A program made the position numbers and the translations under genes. The notes beneath the pieces were generated by a model that saw nothing but the letters and a program-made list of their open reading frames with translations, was not told where the DNA came from and searched no databases. A DNA stretch of 64,000 bases from Halomonas sp. A11-A (GTDB lineage: Bacteria > Pseudomonadota > Gammaproteobacteria > Pseudomonadales > Halomonadaceae), in NCBI RefSeq assembly GCF_003182195.1, contig NZ_QGTM01000001.1, forward strand, positions 62,001 to 126,000, written 5' to 3'. Below are positions 55,012 through 63,946 of the stretch, one piece after another; the first letter of the stretch is position 1; each line of letters starts with the position of its first letter.

Positions 55012-56499
55012 TCAGCGATCGCTTTTGACCCTTTCCACCGCCTCCTGCCAGCCACGATAGAGCCGCTCACGCTCCTCCTCCGGCCTCTGCGGCATGAAGC
55101 GGCGCTCGCACTGCCAGAGCTCGGCGATCTCGTCGAGGTCGCGATACCAGCCCAGGCGCAATCCGGCCAGGTAGGCGACCCCCAGCGCCGTGGTCTCAAG
55201 CACGGTGGGGCGGTCCACCGGCACGCCCAGCATGTCGGAGAGGAACTGCATCACCCAGCTGTTGGCCACCATCCCCCCATCGACGCGCAGGGTGTCGGGC
55301 TCGGCCGCCATGTCGTCGCTCATGCAGGTCTGCAGGTCGCGGGTCTGGTAGCAGACCGCCTGAAGGCCGGCGGCGACGATCTCGGCGATGCCGGTATCCC
55401 GGGTCAGGCCGAAGATCGCCCCGCGCGCCCGAGGATCCCAGTGGGGCGCCCCCAGCCCGGTGAAGGCCGGCACCAGGTAGACGCTGTGGCCGGCCCGGGT
55501 CTGGCGCGCCAGGGCCTCGGTCTCGGTGGCATCCGCGAACAGCTGCAGGCCATCGCGAAGCCACTGCACGGTGGCCCCGGCCACGAAGATGCTGCCCTCC
55601 ATGGCATAGGTCGTCTTGCCGCCGATCCGGTAGCCCACCGTGGTCAGCAGGCGATTGCGCGAGCGCTCGGCCGTGTCGCCGGTGTTGACGATCATGAAAC
55701 AGCCGGTGCCATAGGTGCTCTTGCCCATGCCCGGCGAGAAGCAGGCCTGGCCGACGAGCGCCGCCTGCTGGTCACCGGCGACCCCGGCGATGGGCAGCGC
55801 GGCCCCCAGCCACTCGGGATCGAGCGTGCCGAAGTCGTCGCTCGAATCCTTCACCTCGGGCAGCAGCGATGCGGGGATGTCGAACAGCTCGAGCAGCGCC
55901 GGGTCCCAGCACTGCTCGTGAATATTGAAAAGCGCCGTGCGCGAGGCGTTGGTGGCATCGGTGGCATGCACCCGGCCCCCGGTCAGGCGCCAGATCAGAA
56001 AGGTGTCGATGGTGCCGAAGGCCAGCTCACCACGCTCGGCGCGCGCCCGGGCCCCCTCCACGTTATCGAGGATCCAGGCCAGCTTGGTGGCCGAGAAGTA
56101 GGGGTCGATCAAGAGCCCCGTGCTCGCCTGCACTGCCTCGAGGTGGCCGGCGTCGCGCAGCGCCTGGCAGGCATCGGCGGTGCGCCGATCCTGCCAGACG
56201 ATGGCATGGTAAAGCGGCCGGCCGGTCTCGCGATCCCACAGCACCGTCGTCTCGCGCTGATTGGTGATGCCCACGCCGAGTAGCCGCTCCACGCCGACCC
56301 CGGCGCTCGCGATCGCCTCGCGACAGGTCGCCAGCACGCTCTCCCAGATCTCCTCGGGGTCGTGCTCCACCCAGCCATCATGGGGAAAGTGCTGGGTGAA
56401 TTCGCGCTGTGCCGATGCCACATTGCCGCCTTCACGATCGAACAGGATCGCGCGGGAACTGGTGGTGCCTTGATCGATCGCCAGTATCAGGTCAGCCAT
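55012..56499 (-). CDS. glpK: Glycerol kinase
   Basis: 495 residues, the family length. [22 protein letters not shown] (ATP site), [81 protein letters not shown] and [22 protein letters not shown]. It phosphorylates glycerol to sn-glycerol-3-phosphate. The ATG at 56499 has an AGGAGCC site. It is divergent from glpR and glpD; no glycerol facilitator gene is present here. Confidence 0.97.
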   Translation of the reverse strand: MADLILAIDQGTTSSRAILFDREGGNVASAQREFTQHFPHDGWVEHDPEEIWESVLATCREAIASAGVGVERLLGVGITNQRETTVLWDRETGRPLYHAIVWQDRRTADACQALRDAGHLEAVQASTGLLIDPYFSATKLAWILDNVEGARARAERGELAFGTIDTFLIWRLTGGRVHATDATNASRTALFNIHEQCWDPALLELFDIPASLLPEVKDSSDDFGTLDPEWLGAALPIAGVAGDQQAALVGQACFSPGMGKSTYGTGCFMIVNTGDTAERSRNRLLTTVGYRIGGKTTYAMEGSIFVAGATVQWLRDGLQLFADATETEALARQTRAGHSVYLVPAFTGLGAPHWDPRARGAIFGLTRDTGIAEIVAAGLQAVCYQTRDLQTCMSDDMAAEPDTLRVDGGMVANSWVMQFLSDMLGVPVDRPTVLETTALGVAYLAGLRLGWYRDLDEIAELWQCERRFMPQRPEEERERLYRGWQEAVERVKSDR

Positions 56500-56509
56500 G
56501 GTGGCTCCT

Positions 56510-56566
56510 GTCGAGAAATGTTCGCTTATAGTCACCAAGGGTACTGCAGCGTGTTCGGAAATCTCT
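56510..56566 (-). promoter_or_regulatory. glpK promoter region with GlpR-like half-sites
   Basis: On the minus strand a TATAAG -10-like word (56530-56525) runs into GCGAACATTT, and CCGAACACG lies about 35 bases upstream. CGAACA words resemble half of the E. coli GlpR operator. No good -35 is present, consistent with an activator-dependent or regulated promoter. Confidence 0.4.
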
Positions 56567-56649
56567 ACAACCTTGGTCGCTCATGACGCCAGCTGCGATG
56601 CCGACGCCGCCCCGATCGCCTAAACTGCCGCCAGCCAAAGGGAGTCGAC

Positions 56650-57414
56650 ATGAACCAACAGCAGCGACACGAAGCCATCGTCGAGCTGGTGCGCCGCGAA
56701 GGCTATGCCAGCATCGAGCAACTGACCGATCACTTCAGCGTCACCCCTCAGACCATTCGCCGCGACCTCAACGCGCTGGCCAATGACGGCCTGCTGCGCC
56801 GGGTCCACGGCGGCGCGGGGCTCGAGTCGAGCACCGTCAACACTGCCTATGCCACTCGCAAGACCCTCAACCTCGAGGCCAAGCGCCGCATTGCCGCGCT
56901 GTTGGCCAGCAAGATCCCCGACCGCTCATCGCTGTTCATCAATATCGGCACCAGCAACGAGGTGATCGCCGAGGCGCTGCTGGAGCGCCACCGCGAGCTG
57001 GAGGTGATCACCAACAACCTCAACGTGGCGGCCATCCTCCAGCACAAGGAGGACTTCAACGTGATCATCGCCGGTGGCCAGGTGCGCTCCCGGGATGGCG
57101 GCATCATCGGGGAGGCCACCATCGACTTCATCAACCAGTTCAAGGTGGACTACGGCATCATCGGCATCAGCGGCATCGACGAGGACGGCTCACTGCTGGA
57201 GTTCGACTACCAGGAGGTGCGCGTGGCCCAGGCCATCATCCAGAACTCGCGCCAGGTCTACCTCGCCGCCGACCACTCCAAGTTCCGCCGCAATCCCTCG
57301 GTGCGCCAGGGCAACATCACCCAGATCCACGCCCTCTTCACCGACCTGCGCCCCCCCCAGTCGATCTGCCAGCTGATGGAGAGCCACGACGTGGCCCTGC
57401 ATATCGCCGACTGA
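56650..57414 (+). CDS. glpR: Glycerol-3-phosphate regulon repressor, DeoR family
   Basis: 254 residues. The N-terminal helix-turn-helix is EAIVELVRREGYASIEQLTDHFSVTPQTIRRDLNAL; the sugar-phosphate-binding domain has LFINIGTSNEVIAEALLE, ITNNLNVAAIL, DYGIIGISGIDEDGSLLEFDYQEV and VYLAADHSKFRRNPSV. In relatives it represses glp genes until glycerol-3-phosphate binds. It is flanked by glpK and glpD, its likely targets. Confidence 0.95.
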   Translation: MNQQQRHEAIVELVRREGYASIEQLTDHFSVTPQTIRRDLNALANDGLLRRVHGGAGLESSTVNTAYATRKTLNLEAKRRIAALLASKIPDRSSLFINIGTSNEVIAEALLERHRELEVITNNLNVAAILQHKEDFNVIIAGGQVRSRDGGIIGEATIDFINQFKVDYGIIGISGIDEDGSLLEFDYQEVRVAQAIIQNSRQVYLAADHSKFRRNPSVRQGNITQIHALFTDLRPPQSICQLMESHDVALHIAD

Positions 57415-57470
57415 GCCCTGCCCTCCGACCCGCTCTCGAAAGCGAACCCGAAAGAGTTCGATTTCGCCCA

Positions 57471-57511
57471 TTGATGTTCTTTTCCGAGTGGCGTATTTTC
57501 ACTTATGAAAA
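57471..57511 (+). promoter_or_regulatory. glpD promoter with an overlapping palindromic operator
   Basis: TTGATG (57471-57476), exactly 17 bases, TATTTT (57494-57499). A perfect palindrome TTTTCA-CTTA-TGAAAA (57496-57511) covers the -10 and start region. Further upstream (57435-57466) are several CGAA/TTCG words. GlpR is the obvious candidate to bind here. Confidence 0.5.
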
Positions 57512-57568
57512 ACACCGACAGAAGAGCAGGCGGCGACCACCCCGCCGAGCGATGGATCGGAGGAGACA

Positions 57569-59065
57569 ATGACCCCCCTGGACCTCATGGTGATCGGCGG
57601 CGGCATCAACGGCACCGGCATCGCCAACGACGCCGCCGGCCGCGGGCTGCGCGTCGGCCTCTGCGAACAGGGCGACCTCGCCAGCGCCACCTCCTCCGCC
57701 AGCAGCAAGCTCATCCATGGCGGCCTGCGCTACCTGGAACACCGCGAGTTTCGACTGGTGAGCGAGGCGCTGCGCGAGCGCGAGGTGCTGATGGCCAAGG
57801 CGCCCCATATCATCTGGCCAATGCGCTTCCTGCTCCCCCACCGCTCCCATCTGCGGCCGGCCTGGATGATTCGCGCCGGCCTCTTCCTCTATGATCATCT
57901 GGGCAAACGCCGAGCGCTTCCCGCCTCCCGCGGCGTGCGCTTCACCGCCCAAAGCCCGCTCGCACCGAGCATCACCCGCGGCTTCGAATACTCCGACTGC
58001 TGGGTGGACGATGCCCGCCTGGTGGTGCTCAACGCCCTGCAGGCCCGGGAGCACGGCGCCGAGGTGCTGGTCCGCACCCGCTGTATCGCTGCCCGCGAGG
58101 TGGAGGGGCTCTGGGAGCTGGAGTTGGAGGATGCCGCCAGCGGCGAGCGCTTCCTGCGCCGCGCCCGGGCGCTGGTCAACGCCGCCGGCCCCTGGGTGGA
58201 GCAGGTGATACGCCAGGGGCTCGCGCGCGAGCCGCGCTATGGCATCCGCATGATCCAGGGCAGCCACCTGGTGGTGCCCCGCCTCAACGAGGACGAGCGC
58301 GCCTACATCCTGCAGAACCAGGACGGGCGCATCGTCTTCGTGCTCCCCTGGGAGGAGGACTTCAGCCTGGTGGGGACCACCGATCGCCGCTACGACGGCG
58401 ATCCGGCCCGGGTCACCGCCACCGACGAGGAGATCGACTACCTGCTGGGGGTCGTCAACGCCCACTTCCGGCGACCGCTCGCCCGCAAGGACGTGCTGCG
58501 CACCTTCTCCGGCGTCCGGCCGCTGTGCGATGACGAGTCGACCGCCCCCTCCGCCATGACCCGCGACTACACCCTCCATCTGGACACCAGCGGGGCACCG
58601 CTGCTCAGCGTCTTCGGCGGCAAGCTGACGACCTACCGCCGGCTCGCCGAGGCCGCCCTGGCGCAGCTGGCCCCGCACCTACCGACGATGGGACCCGCCT
58701 GGACCGAGAAGGCTCCCCTCCCCGGCGGCGACATCGGCAGCCAGGCCGATTTCACGGCGCGGCTGCTCGCGGAGTTTCCCTGGCTGGGCGAGGCGCGGGC
58801 GCGCCGGTTCGCGCGCACCTATGGCTCTCTCTGCCTAGAGTTTCTCGCCGGCGCCCGGGCCGAGGCCGATCTCGGCCAAGCGTTCGGCGCCGGCCTCACC
58901 GCCCGGGAGGTCGACTATCTGGTCGACCGGGAGTGGGCAGTCGGCCTCGAGGATGTCCTGTGGCGGCGGACCAAGCTCGCCATGCGCCTGAGCGAACGGG
59001 ACCGTCAGCGGCTCGACCACTACTTGACGACGCGCCAGAGGCGCACCTCCATGGGCGTCAATTGA
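57569..59065 (+). CDS. glpD: Aerobic glycerol-3-phosphate dehydrogenase
   Basis: 498 residues. The FAD motif is LDLMVIGGGINGTGIANDAAGRGLRVGLCEQGDLASATSSASSKLIHGGLRYLE (in parts), followed by WVDDARLVVLNALQA, ALVNAAGPWVEQV, IVFVLPWEEDFSLVGTTDRRYDGDP and GVRPLCDDE, then FGGKLTTYRRLAEAAL. It oxidises glycerol-3-phosphate to dihydroxyacetone phosphate and passes electrons to quinones at the inner membrane. The start has a GGAGGAG site. A MITE-like element begins 10 bases after the stop. Confidence 0.96.
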   Translation: MTPLDLMVIGGGINGTGIANDAAGRGLRVGLCEQGDLASATSSASSKLIHGGLRYLEHREFRLVSEALREREVLMAKAPHIIWPMRFLLPHRSHLRPAWMIRAGLFLYDHLGKRRALPASRGVRFTAQSPLAPSITRGFEYSDCWVDDARLVVLNALQAREHGAEVLVRTRCIAAREVEGLWELELEDAASGERFLRRARALVNAAGPWVEQVIRQGLAREPRYGIRMIQGSHLVVPRLNEDERAYILQNQDGRIVFVLPWEEDFSLVGTTDRRYDGDPARVTATDEEIDYLLGVVNAHFRRPLARKDVLRTFSGVRPLCDDESTAPSAMTRDYTLHLDTSGAPLLSVFGGKLTTYRRLAEAALAQLAPHLPTMGPAWTEKAPLPGGDIGSQADFTARLLAEFPWLGEARARRFARTYGSLCLEFLAGARAEADLGQAFGAGLTAREVDYLVDREWAVGLEDVLWRRTKLAMRLSERDRQRLDHYLTTRQRRTSMGVN

Positions 59066-59074
59066 CCGTTAGGT

Positions 59075-59221
59075 CTAGGCACTGTCCGAAAACTGACTGC
59101 GCTCGTCCATACGGCGTTAAAAATCGGCTCAAAGTACTCATTTACACTGCGTAAACTCCGTCTTTTCGCCGATTTTTGCCTTGTCTGGCCTTCGCTCGCC
59201 GACTTTTCAGACAGCGCCTAG
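59075..59221. mobile_element. MITE-like element B (non-coding, about 147 bases)
   Basis: The terminal inverted repeats are GCACTGTCCGAAAA (left) and, reversed, GCGCTGTCTGAAAA (right), flanked by CTAG on both sides (YTAR-type 4-base duplication). Inside, a perfect 10-base inverted repeat (AAAAATCGGC with GCCGATTTTT) encloses CTCATTTAC and GTAAACTCCG, the same core words as element A at 8390. CTGCGCTCG and CGCTCGC also recur in both. Confidence 0.65.
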
Positions 59222-59458
59222 TGTTTGACATCGCCCGGCGGCAAAACCAAGCTGAGGGAGCAATCTTTCGGAAGCAACCAGACTTGTTCTCGGCATGTCG
59301 GTTTCCGAACATCGCTATGCCTATGCCCCCAGGGTTACCCAACCCGCATCGCTTACCCGGTCCGCTCCCGCCCTGGCCGACTGCCTCGAGGCGATCTGGA
59401 GAAGCGATGCGCAGCGGACGCCTGCATATCGCCGGCTTCTCTACCGGGCCGCCGCCCC
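59222..59458. other. Intergenic remainder between element B and fumC
   Basis: No supported gene. A plus-strand frame from 59295 (MSVSEHRYAYAPRV) runs into the fumC 3' end in antisense and matches no family I recognise. The region may hold degraded sequence. Confidence 0.4.
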
Positions 59459-60838
59459 CTACTCCGGAATCCCGCCTCGGGTCAGCGCCACCGGGTCCAG
59501 CAGCCGCTCGAGCTCCTCCCGGGAGAGCTCGGTCTGCTCCTCGGCGACGTCGAGGATCGGCCGCCCCTCCTGATAGGCCTGCTTGGCGATCGCCGCGGCG
59601 GCGTTGTAGCCGATCACGGAGTTGAGCGCCGTCACCAGGATGGGGTTGCGCGAGAGCGGCGCCTGCAGGCGATCCTCGCGCACCCGGAAGGTGGCGATGG
59701 CCCGGTTGGCGAGCAGCCAGGCGGTGTTGCTCATCAGCATGATCGAGGTGAGCAGGTTGTAAGCCACCAGCGGCAGCATCACGTTGAGCTGGAAGTTGCC
59801 GCTCTGACCGGCGATGGTCACGGCGACGTCGAGGCCGATGACCTGGGCGGCCGCCTGGGCCGCCGACTCCGGGATCACCGGATTGACCTTGCCCGGCATG
59901 ATGGAGCTGCCCGGCTGCAGCGCCTCGAGCTCGATCTCGCCGAGGCCGGCCAGGGGGCCGGAGTTCATCCAGCGTAGGTCGTTGGCGATCTTCATGATCA
60001 CGCAGGCGAGCCCCTTGAGCTGCCCCGAGAGCTCCACCGCGGCGTCCTGGGAGGCGAGGCTCGCGAAGAGGCTGTCGTTGGGCACGAAGGCGAGTCCGGT
60101 CTGCTGCGAGAGCTCCGCGGCCATGCGCGCGGCGAACTCGGGGTGGGCGTTGATGCCGGTGCCCACCGCCGTGCCGCCCTGGGCCAGGCGGCAGAGCCGC
60201 ACCAGGGCGTCGTCCAGGCGCTCGACCGCCTGCCCCACCTGGCTCGCCCAGCCGCCCAGCTCCTGGCTCATGCGCAGCGGCATGGCGTCCATCAGGTGAG
60301 TGCGGCCGGTCTTCACCACCCCGTCGAGCTCCACCGCGCGGGCCTCGATGGTCTCACGCAAGTGGACCAGCGCCGGGCGCAGCCGCCCGCTCACCTCCAG
60401 CGCCGCGGAGAGGTGGATCGCCGTGGGGATCACGTCGTTGCTGGATTGCCCCATGTTGACGTGATCGTTGGGCCCGACCTCGACCCCCTCGCGGCTCGCC
60501 AGATGGGCGACCACCTCGTTGACGTTCATGTTGCTGGAGGTGCCGGAGCCGGTCTGGAAGATATCCACCGGGAACTGGTCGTCATGCTCGCCACGGATCA
60601 CCGCCTCGGCGGCGGCGGCGATCGCCGTGGCCCGCGGGGCGTCGAGCAGGCCAAGCTCGGCGTTGACCCGGGCGGCGGCCAGCTTGATGCGGGCGATGGC
60701 GTGGATGAAGGCCGGCGGCATCGGCTGCCCCGACACCGGGAAGTTGTTCACGGCACGCTGGGTCTGGGCGCCGTAGAGGGCATCGGCCGGCACCTCCAGC
60801 TCGCCCATGCTGTCTCGCTCGATACGCGTCTCGTTCAT
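59459..60838 (-). CDS. fumC: Fumarate hydratase, class II
   Basis: 459 residues. ERDSMGELEVPADALYGAQTQRAVNNFPVSG at the N-terminus, FQTGSGTSSNMNVNEVVAHLA, KTGRTHLMDAMPLRMSQELGGW, GGTAVGTGINAHPEFA and the signature loop GSSIMPGKVNPVIPESA. It is the iron-independent fumarase of the TCA cycle (fumarate to malate). The start at 60838 is preferred over a frame running to 61090 through the phasin promoter. Aspartate ammonia-lyase is a related fold, but the sequence fits FumC. Confidence 0.95.
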   Translation of the reverse strand: MNETRIERDSMGELEVPADALYGAQTQRAVNNFPVSGQPMPPAFIHAIARIKLAAARVNAELGLLDAPRATAIAAAAEAVIRGEHDDQFPVDIFQTGSGTSSNMNVNEVVAHLASREGVEVGPNDHVNMGQSSNDVIPTAIHLSAALEVSGRLRPALVHLRETIEARAVELDGVVKTGRTHLMDAMPLRMSQELGGWASQVGQAVERLDDALVRLCRLAQGGTAVGTGINAHPEFAARMAAELSQQTGLAFVPNDSLFASLASQDAAVELSGQLKGLACVIMKIANDLRWMNSGPLAGLGEIELEALQPGSSIMPGKVNPVIPESAAQAAAQVIGLDVAVTIAGQSGNFQLNVMLPLVAYNLLTSIMLMSNTAWLLANRAIATFRVREDRLQAPLSRNPILVTALNSVIGYNAAAAIAKQAYQEGRPILDVAEEQTELSREELERLLDPVALTRGGIPE

Positions 60839-60961
60839 GGCTCGCTCCTCGCAGGCGGCGTGATCATCGGGTTCAGCCTGGCGCTGCCACCTCGGATCCG
60901 CAAGCGTGAGACGACGCGTGGCGACGCATCCGAGCATGAGAGTTTTCACCCCGAGGCGATG

Positions 60962-60999
60962 TTGCAGTGCACAAACCACTCTGCTATTGTGCATTGCAA
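60962..60999 (+). promoter_or_regulatory. Phasin promoter covered by a large palindrome
   Basis: TTGCAGTGCACAA (60962-60974) and TTGTGCATTGCAA (60987-60999) are inverted copies with one mismatch, 12 bases apart. TTGCAG in the left arm and TATTGT (60985-60990) at the right arm form a -35/-10 pair with 17-base spacing. TGC-rich palindromes of this kind fit the PhaR-type repressors of phasin genes. Confidence 0.6.
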
Positions 61000-61049
61000 C
61001 AGGGCAGGCTTCCTGCTCCTCAACACCAGATGAACCAGGAGGTTCTACC

Positions 61050-61436
61050 ATGATGAACGCCTTCAACTTCGACACCAAGCAGTTCGACACCCAGCAGTTC
61101 GACGCCCTCTTCTTCGGCCCGGCCCGCGCCTACGCCTCCCTGTCCGTGGACTACGCCGAGAAGCTGGCCCACGCCCAGCTGGACGCCACCAAGGCCTACA
61201 CCGACACCGGCCTGGCCCAGCTGCGCACCCTGATGGCCGTCAAGGATGCCGAAGGCCTGAAGAGCTACATGGAAGGCCAGCAGAAGGTCGCCAAGGACCT
61301 GGCCGAGCGCCTGAAGGGCGACGCCGAGAAGGTCGTGGCCCTGCAGCAGGACTTCGTCCAGCAGAGCCAGAAGCTGACCGAAGAGAACGTCAAGCAGGCC
61401 CAGGCGACCGCCACCAAGGCTACCGCCCAGAAGTAA
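61050..61436 (+). CDS. phaP: Phasin family protein (polyhydroxyalkanoate granule)
   Basis: 128 residues, rich in Ala, Gln, Lys and Glu and mostly helical. It starts MMNAFNFDTKQFDTQQFDALFFGPARAYASLSVDYAEKL (in two parts), then amphipathic heptads such as LKSYMEGQQKVAKDLAERLKGDAEKVVALQQDFVQQ, and an Ala/Thr-rich tail. Phasins coat PHB granules and control their size. A perfect AGGAGG site and a strong terminator suggest high expression. No pha synthesis genes are next to it. Confidence 0.88.
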   Translation: MMNAFNFDTKQFDTQQFDALFFGPARAYASLSVDYAEKLAHAQLDATKAYTDTGLAQLRTLMAVKDAEGLKSYMEGQQKVAKDLAERLKGDAEKVVALQQDFVQQSQKLTEENVKQAQATATKATAQK

Positions 61437-61476
61437 GCCGCCGCTGCCGGCCAGGCCGGCAACCGCCGCGCTTCAG

Positions 61477-61509
61477 AAAAGCCGCCGCCCTCCGGGGCGG
61501 CGGCTTTTT
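61477..61509 (+). terminator. Terminator after the phasin gene
   Basis: A 10-base-pair GC-rich stem (GCCGCCGCCC with GGGCGGCGGC) around TCCG, with an A-run before and five T residues after. It lies 40 bases after the stop. Confidence 0.9.
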
Positions 61510-61607
61510 GCTGGGCGCTCGACACGCACGGCGTGGCCTGGGCAGCGGCTTGCGCTATGCTCTTGGGCTGGCACAGGGCGCCGATGAACCTCTCAGGGAG
61601 TGACACC

Positions 61608-62144
61608 ATGAAACGCTGGATACCGATGCTGCTGCCGGGGCTGCTGCTGGCCGGCTGCGAGATCATGCCCCCCGCCCCGACGCCCACCGAGCGCATCGAG
61701 GTGGTCGACCGCGAGGTCGAGCCGGCAGAGGAGGTCCGCGAGGTCGCTCCCGGGCGTGTGGCTCGCCAGGTGGCCTTCCCCGCCGCCGAGTATGCCGCCC
61801 TGGAGAAGTCGGGCAGCGCCGTGATCAGCGGCCGACTGACGCTAGGCGGCCAACCGGTGGCGGGCGCCGGCGTCTCCGCCGCGCCGGTGACCACCTACTC
61901 CGCCGAGGCGGCGGAGAAGGCGCTGGCCGGCATCGCCGTGGAGCCCGCCGACCCGCGGGCGCGGGAGTACACTCACAGCACGCGTACCGATGGCAGCGGC
62001 CGCTTCCGCCTCACCGGCCTGCCCGCGGGTGCGTTCTACCTCTCCGGCACCGGCCCCGACCCGCGCACCGGCGAGGCGCGGGTGGTGATCCGCCAGGTGC
62101 AGCTGAGCCGTGGCCAACAGCTGGAGGTCGACCTCAGCCGCTGA
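61608..62144 (+). CDS. Predicted lipoprotein with carboxypeptidase-regulatory-like domain
   Basis: 178 residues. The signal peptide ends in the lipobox LLAGC (Cys17), with Glu at +2, so outer-membrane sorting is likely. A Glu/Val-rich linker is followed by a beta-sandwich-like domain: SGRLTLGGQPVAGAGVSAAP near residues 74-93 and TRTDGSGRFRLTGLPAGAFYLSGTG near 128-152, the pattern of CarboxypepD_reg-like domains. Function unknown. It is read towards hda, convergent with it. Confidence 0.75.
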   Translation: MKRWIPMLLPGLLLAGCEIMPPAPTPTERIEVVDREVEPAEEVREVAPGRVARQVAFPAAEYAALEKSGSAVISGRLTLGGQPVAGAGVSAAPVTTYSAEAAEKALAGIAVEPADPRAREYTHSTRTDGSGRFRLTGLPAGAFYLSGTGPDPRTGEARVVIRQVQLSRGQQLEVDLSR

Positions 62145-62171
62145 GCGGCCAAGGCGGCACCGCCAGCCGCC

Positions 62172-62873
62172 CTACCAGCCCAGCGCCTGCTTGACGAAGG
62201 GAATGGTCAGCTTGCGCTGGGCGGAGAGCGAGGCGCGATCGAGGGTGGCCAGCACCTCGAAGAGTTCGCCCAGCCGTCGCGGCCCGCGATGCAGGATATA
62301 GCGGGCCACCTCGTCCGGCAGCGCCATGCCCCGCCCCCGGGCGCGCAGCTGCAGCGCGGCCAGCCGCCCGGCATCGTCGAGCCCCTGAACGTGGAAGGTG
62401 ACGCCCCAGGTGAGCCGCGAGGCGAGATCGGGCAGCTTGACCGGCAGCTGCCGGGGAGCGGCGTCGGCCGCCACCAGCAGCCGCTTGCCCGCATCACGCA
62501 GGCGATTGAAGGCGTGGAACAGCGCCTCCTCCCAGCGCTTGCGCCCGAGCACCCGCTCCAGGTCGTCGATGGCCACGAGGTCGAGGCGCTCGATCTCCTC
62601 GAGCATCAGAGGCGGAAAGTGTCCAAGCTCCGCCAGCGGCAGGTAGAGGGCGCGCAGGCCCCGATCCGAGGCGGCATGGCAGGCGGCCTGGAGCAGGTGG
62701 CTGCGACCCACGCCCTCTGCGCCCCAGAGGTAGAGAAAGGGCTCCCCCTCGGCATCGAGCTGATGGGCCAGACGGTTCACCAGGCTGGCATTGGGGCCGG
62801 GATGGTAGTTGACGAAGGTGGCGTCGTCGCGCAGACCGACGCCCAGCGGCAGCTGCGCCGGGGTCCTGCTCAT
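62172..62873 (-). CDS. hda: DnaA regulatory inactivator Hda
   Basis: 233 residues, AAA+ protein related to DnaA. The N-terminal QLPLGV (residues 7-12) is the beta-clamp-binding motif, followed by DDATFVNYHPGPNASLVNRL, Walker A LWGAEGVGRSHLLQAACHAA, Walker B DLVAIDDLERVLGRKRWEEALFHAFNRL and sensor LLVAADAAPRQLPVKLPDLASRL. With the clamp it stimulates ATP hydrolysis by DnaA after initiation. The ATG overlaps the stop of the upstream membrane protein gene (ATGA). Confidence 0.93.
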   Translation of the reverse strand: MSRTPAQLPLGVGLRDDATFVNYHPGPNASLVNRLAHQLDAEGEPFLYLWGAEGVGRSHLLQAACHAASDRGLRALYLPLAELGHFPPLMLEEIERLDLVAIDDLERVLGRKRWEEALFHAFNRLRDAGKRLLVAADAAPRQLPVKLPDLASRLTWGVTFHVQGLDDAGRLAALQLRARGRGMALPDEVARYILHRGPRRLGELFEVLATLDRASLSAQRKLTIPFVKQALGW

Positions 62874-63946
62874 GGCGCCTCCTCATCGTCGCGTCGAGCG
62901 AGCGTGGCGTCGTACAAGGTACTGTTCTTGTAGCGTTCATTGAGCTCGCGCAAGAGTACCATGATCACCGCCGCCGCAGGCAGCGCCAGCAGCACCCCGG
63001 TGAAGCCGAACAGGTTGCCGCCGGCCAGCACGGCGAAGATCACCGCCACCGGGTGCAGGCCGATGCGGTCCCCCAGCAGCTTGGGCTGCAGCACCGTACT
63101 CTCGATCGCCTGGCCGATGCTGAACACCGCCACCACGCCCAGCAGCGCCAGCCAGGTGCCGAACTGGAAGAAGGCGACGATCAGCGCGATGCTGATGCCG
63201 ACGATGAAACCCAGGAAGGGCACGATGCTGGCCAGCCCCGAGATCAGCCCGATCAGCACCCCGAAGCGCACCCCCATCAGGGTGAGCCCCAGGCCGTAGA
63301 TCACCCCCAGGCTCAGCATCACCAGCAGCTGGCCGCGCAGGAAGGCCGAGAGCACCTCGTCACAGCGCCCGACCAGGCGCAGCGTGTCGGCCTCCCAGCC
63401 CCGCGGCAGCAGGTCGCGCAGGCTGGCCATCAGGCGCTTCCAGTCGAGCAGCAGGTAGAAGGTCACCACCGGGATCAGCGACACATAGGTCACCCAGGTG
63501 ATGAAGGCCATGCCCGAGCGCCCCACCTGGCCGAGGAACTGGGCCAGGTAGCCGCCGGCATCCTGCCAGTGGTCGGCCAGGGTCGCCTGGACGTTTTCCA
63601 GCTCCGCCGCCACGTCGAAGCCGGTCCAGGCCTGGATCTGCGGCGCCACCACCGTCTCCAGCCACTCGAAGATGCCCGGGGTCACCTCGCCGAGCTGGCG
63701 AAGCTGCTGCACCAGCAGCGGAATCAGCACCAGCAGCCCCACCGCCAGCACCGCCAGCAACACCAGGAAGACCGCGCAAACCGCCAGCGATCGCGACAGC
63801 CCCCAGCGCTCCAGGCGATTGGCCAGGGGGTCGGCCAGGTAAGCCAGGATCATGCCGGCGATGAAGGGCATCAGCATCGTCTCGAGCTGCAGCAGCAGCC
63901 ACACCAGGCCGACTGCCGCCGCCAGGACCCACCACTCTCTGCGCAT
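62870..63946 (-). CDS. AI-2E/PerM-family transporter
   Basis: 358 residues, about eight membrane segments. The N-terminus is REWWVLAAAVGLVWLLLQLETMLMPFIAGMILAYLADPLANRLERWG; the central region has QLLVMLSLGVIYGLGLTLMGVRFGVLIGLISGLASIVPFLGFIVG, and near the end IGQAIESTVLQPKLLGDRIGLHPVAVIFAVLAGGNLFG. This is the PerM/AI-2E exporter family; the substrate is unknown. The ATG at 63946 with GGGAG is preferred over 63976. The hda-perM pair is common in Pseudomonas relatives. Confidence 0.9.
   Translation of the reverse strand: MRREWWVLAAAVGLVWLLLQLETMLMPFIAGMILAYLADPLANRLERWGLSRSLAVCAVFLVLLAVLAVGLLVLIPLLVQQLRQLGEVTPGIFEWLETVVAPQIQAWTGFDVAAELENVQATLADHWQDAGGYLAQFLGQVGRSGMAFITWVTYVSLIPVVTFYLLLDWKRLMASLRDLLPRGWEADTLRLVGRCDEVLSAFLRGQLLVMLSLGVIYGLGLTLMGVRFGVLIGLISGLASIVPFLGFIVGISIALIVAFFQFGTWLALLGVVAVFSIGQAIESTVLQPKLLGDRIGLHPVAVIFAVLAGGNLFGFTGVLLALPAAAVIMVLLRELNERYKNSTLYDATLARRDDEEAP

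Noticed and set aside
59295..59573. A 92-codon plus-strand frame overlapping the fumC 3' end
   Set aside because: No recognisable family, and half of it is antisense to fumC.
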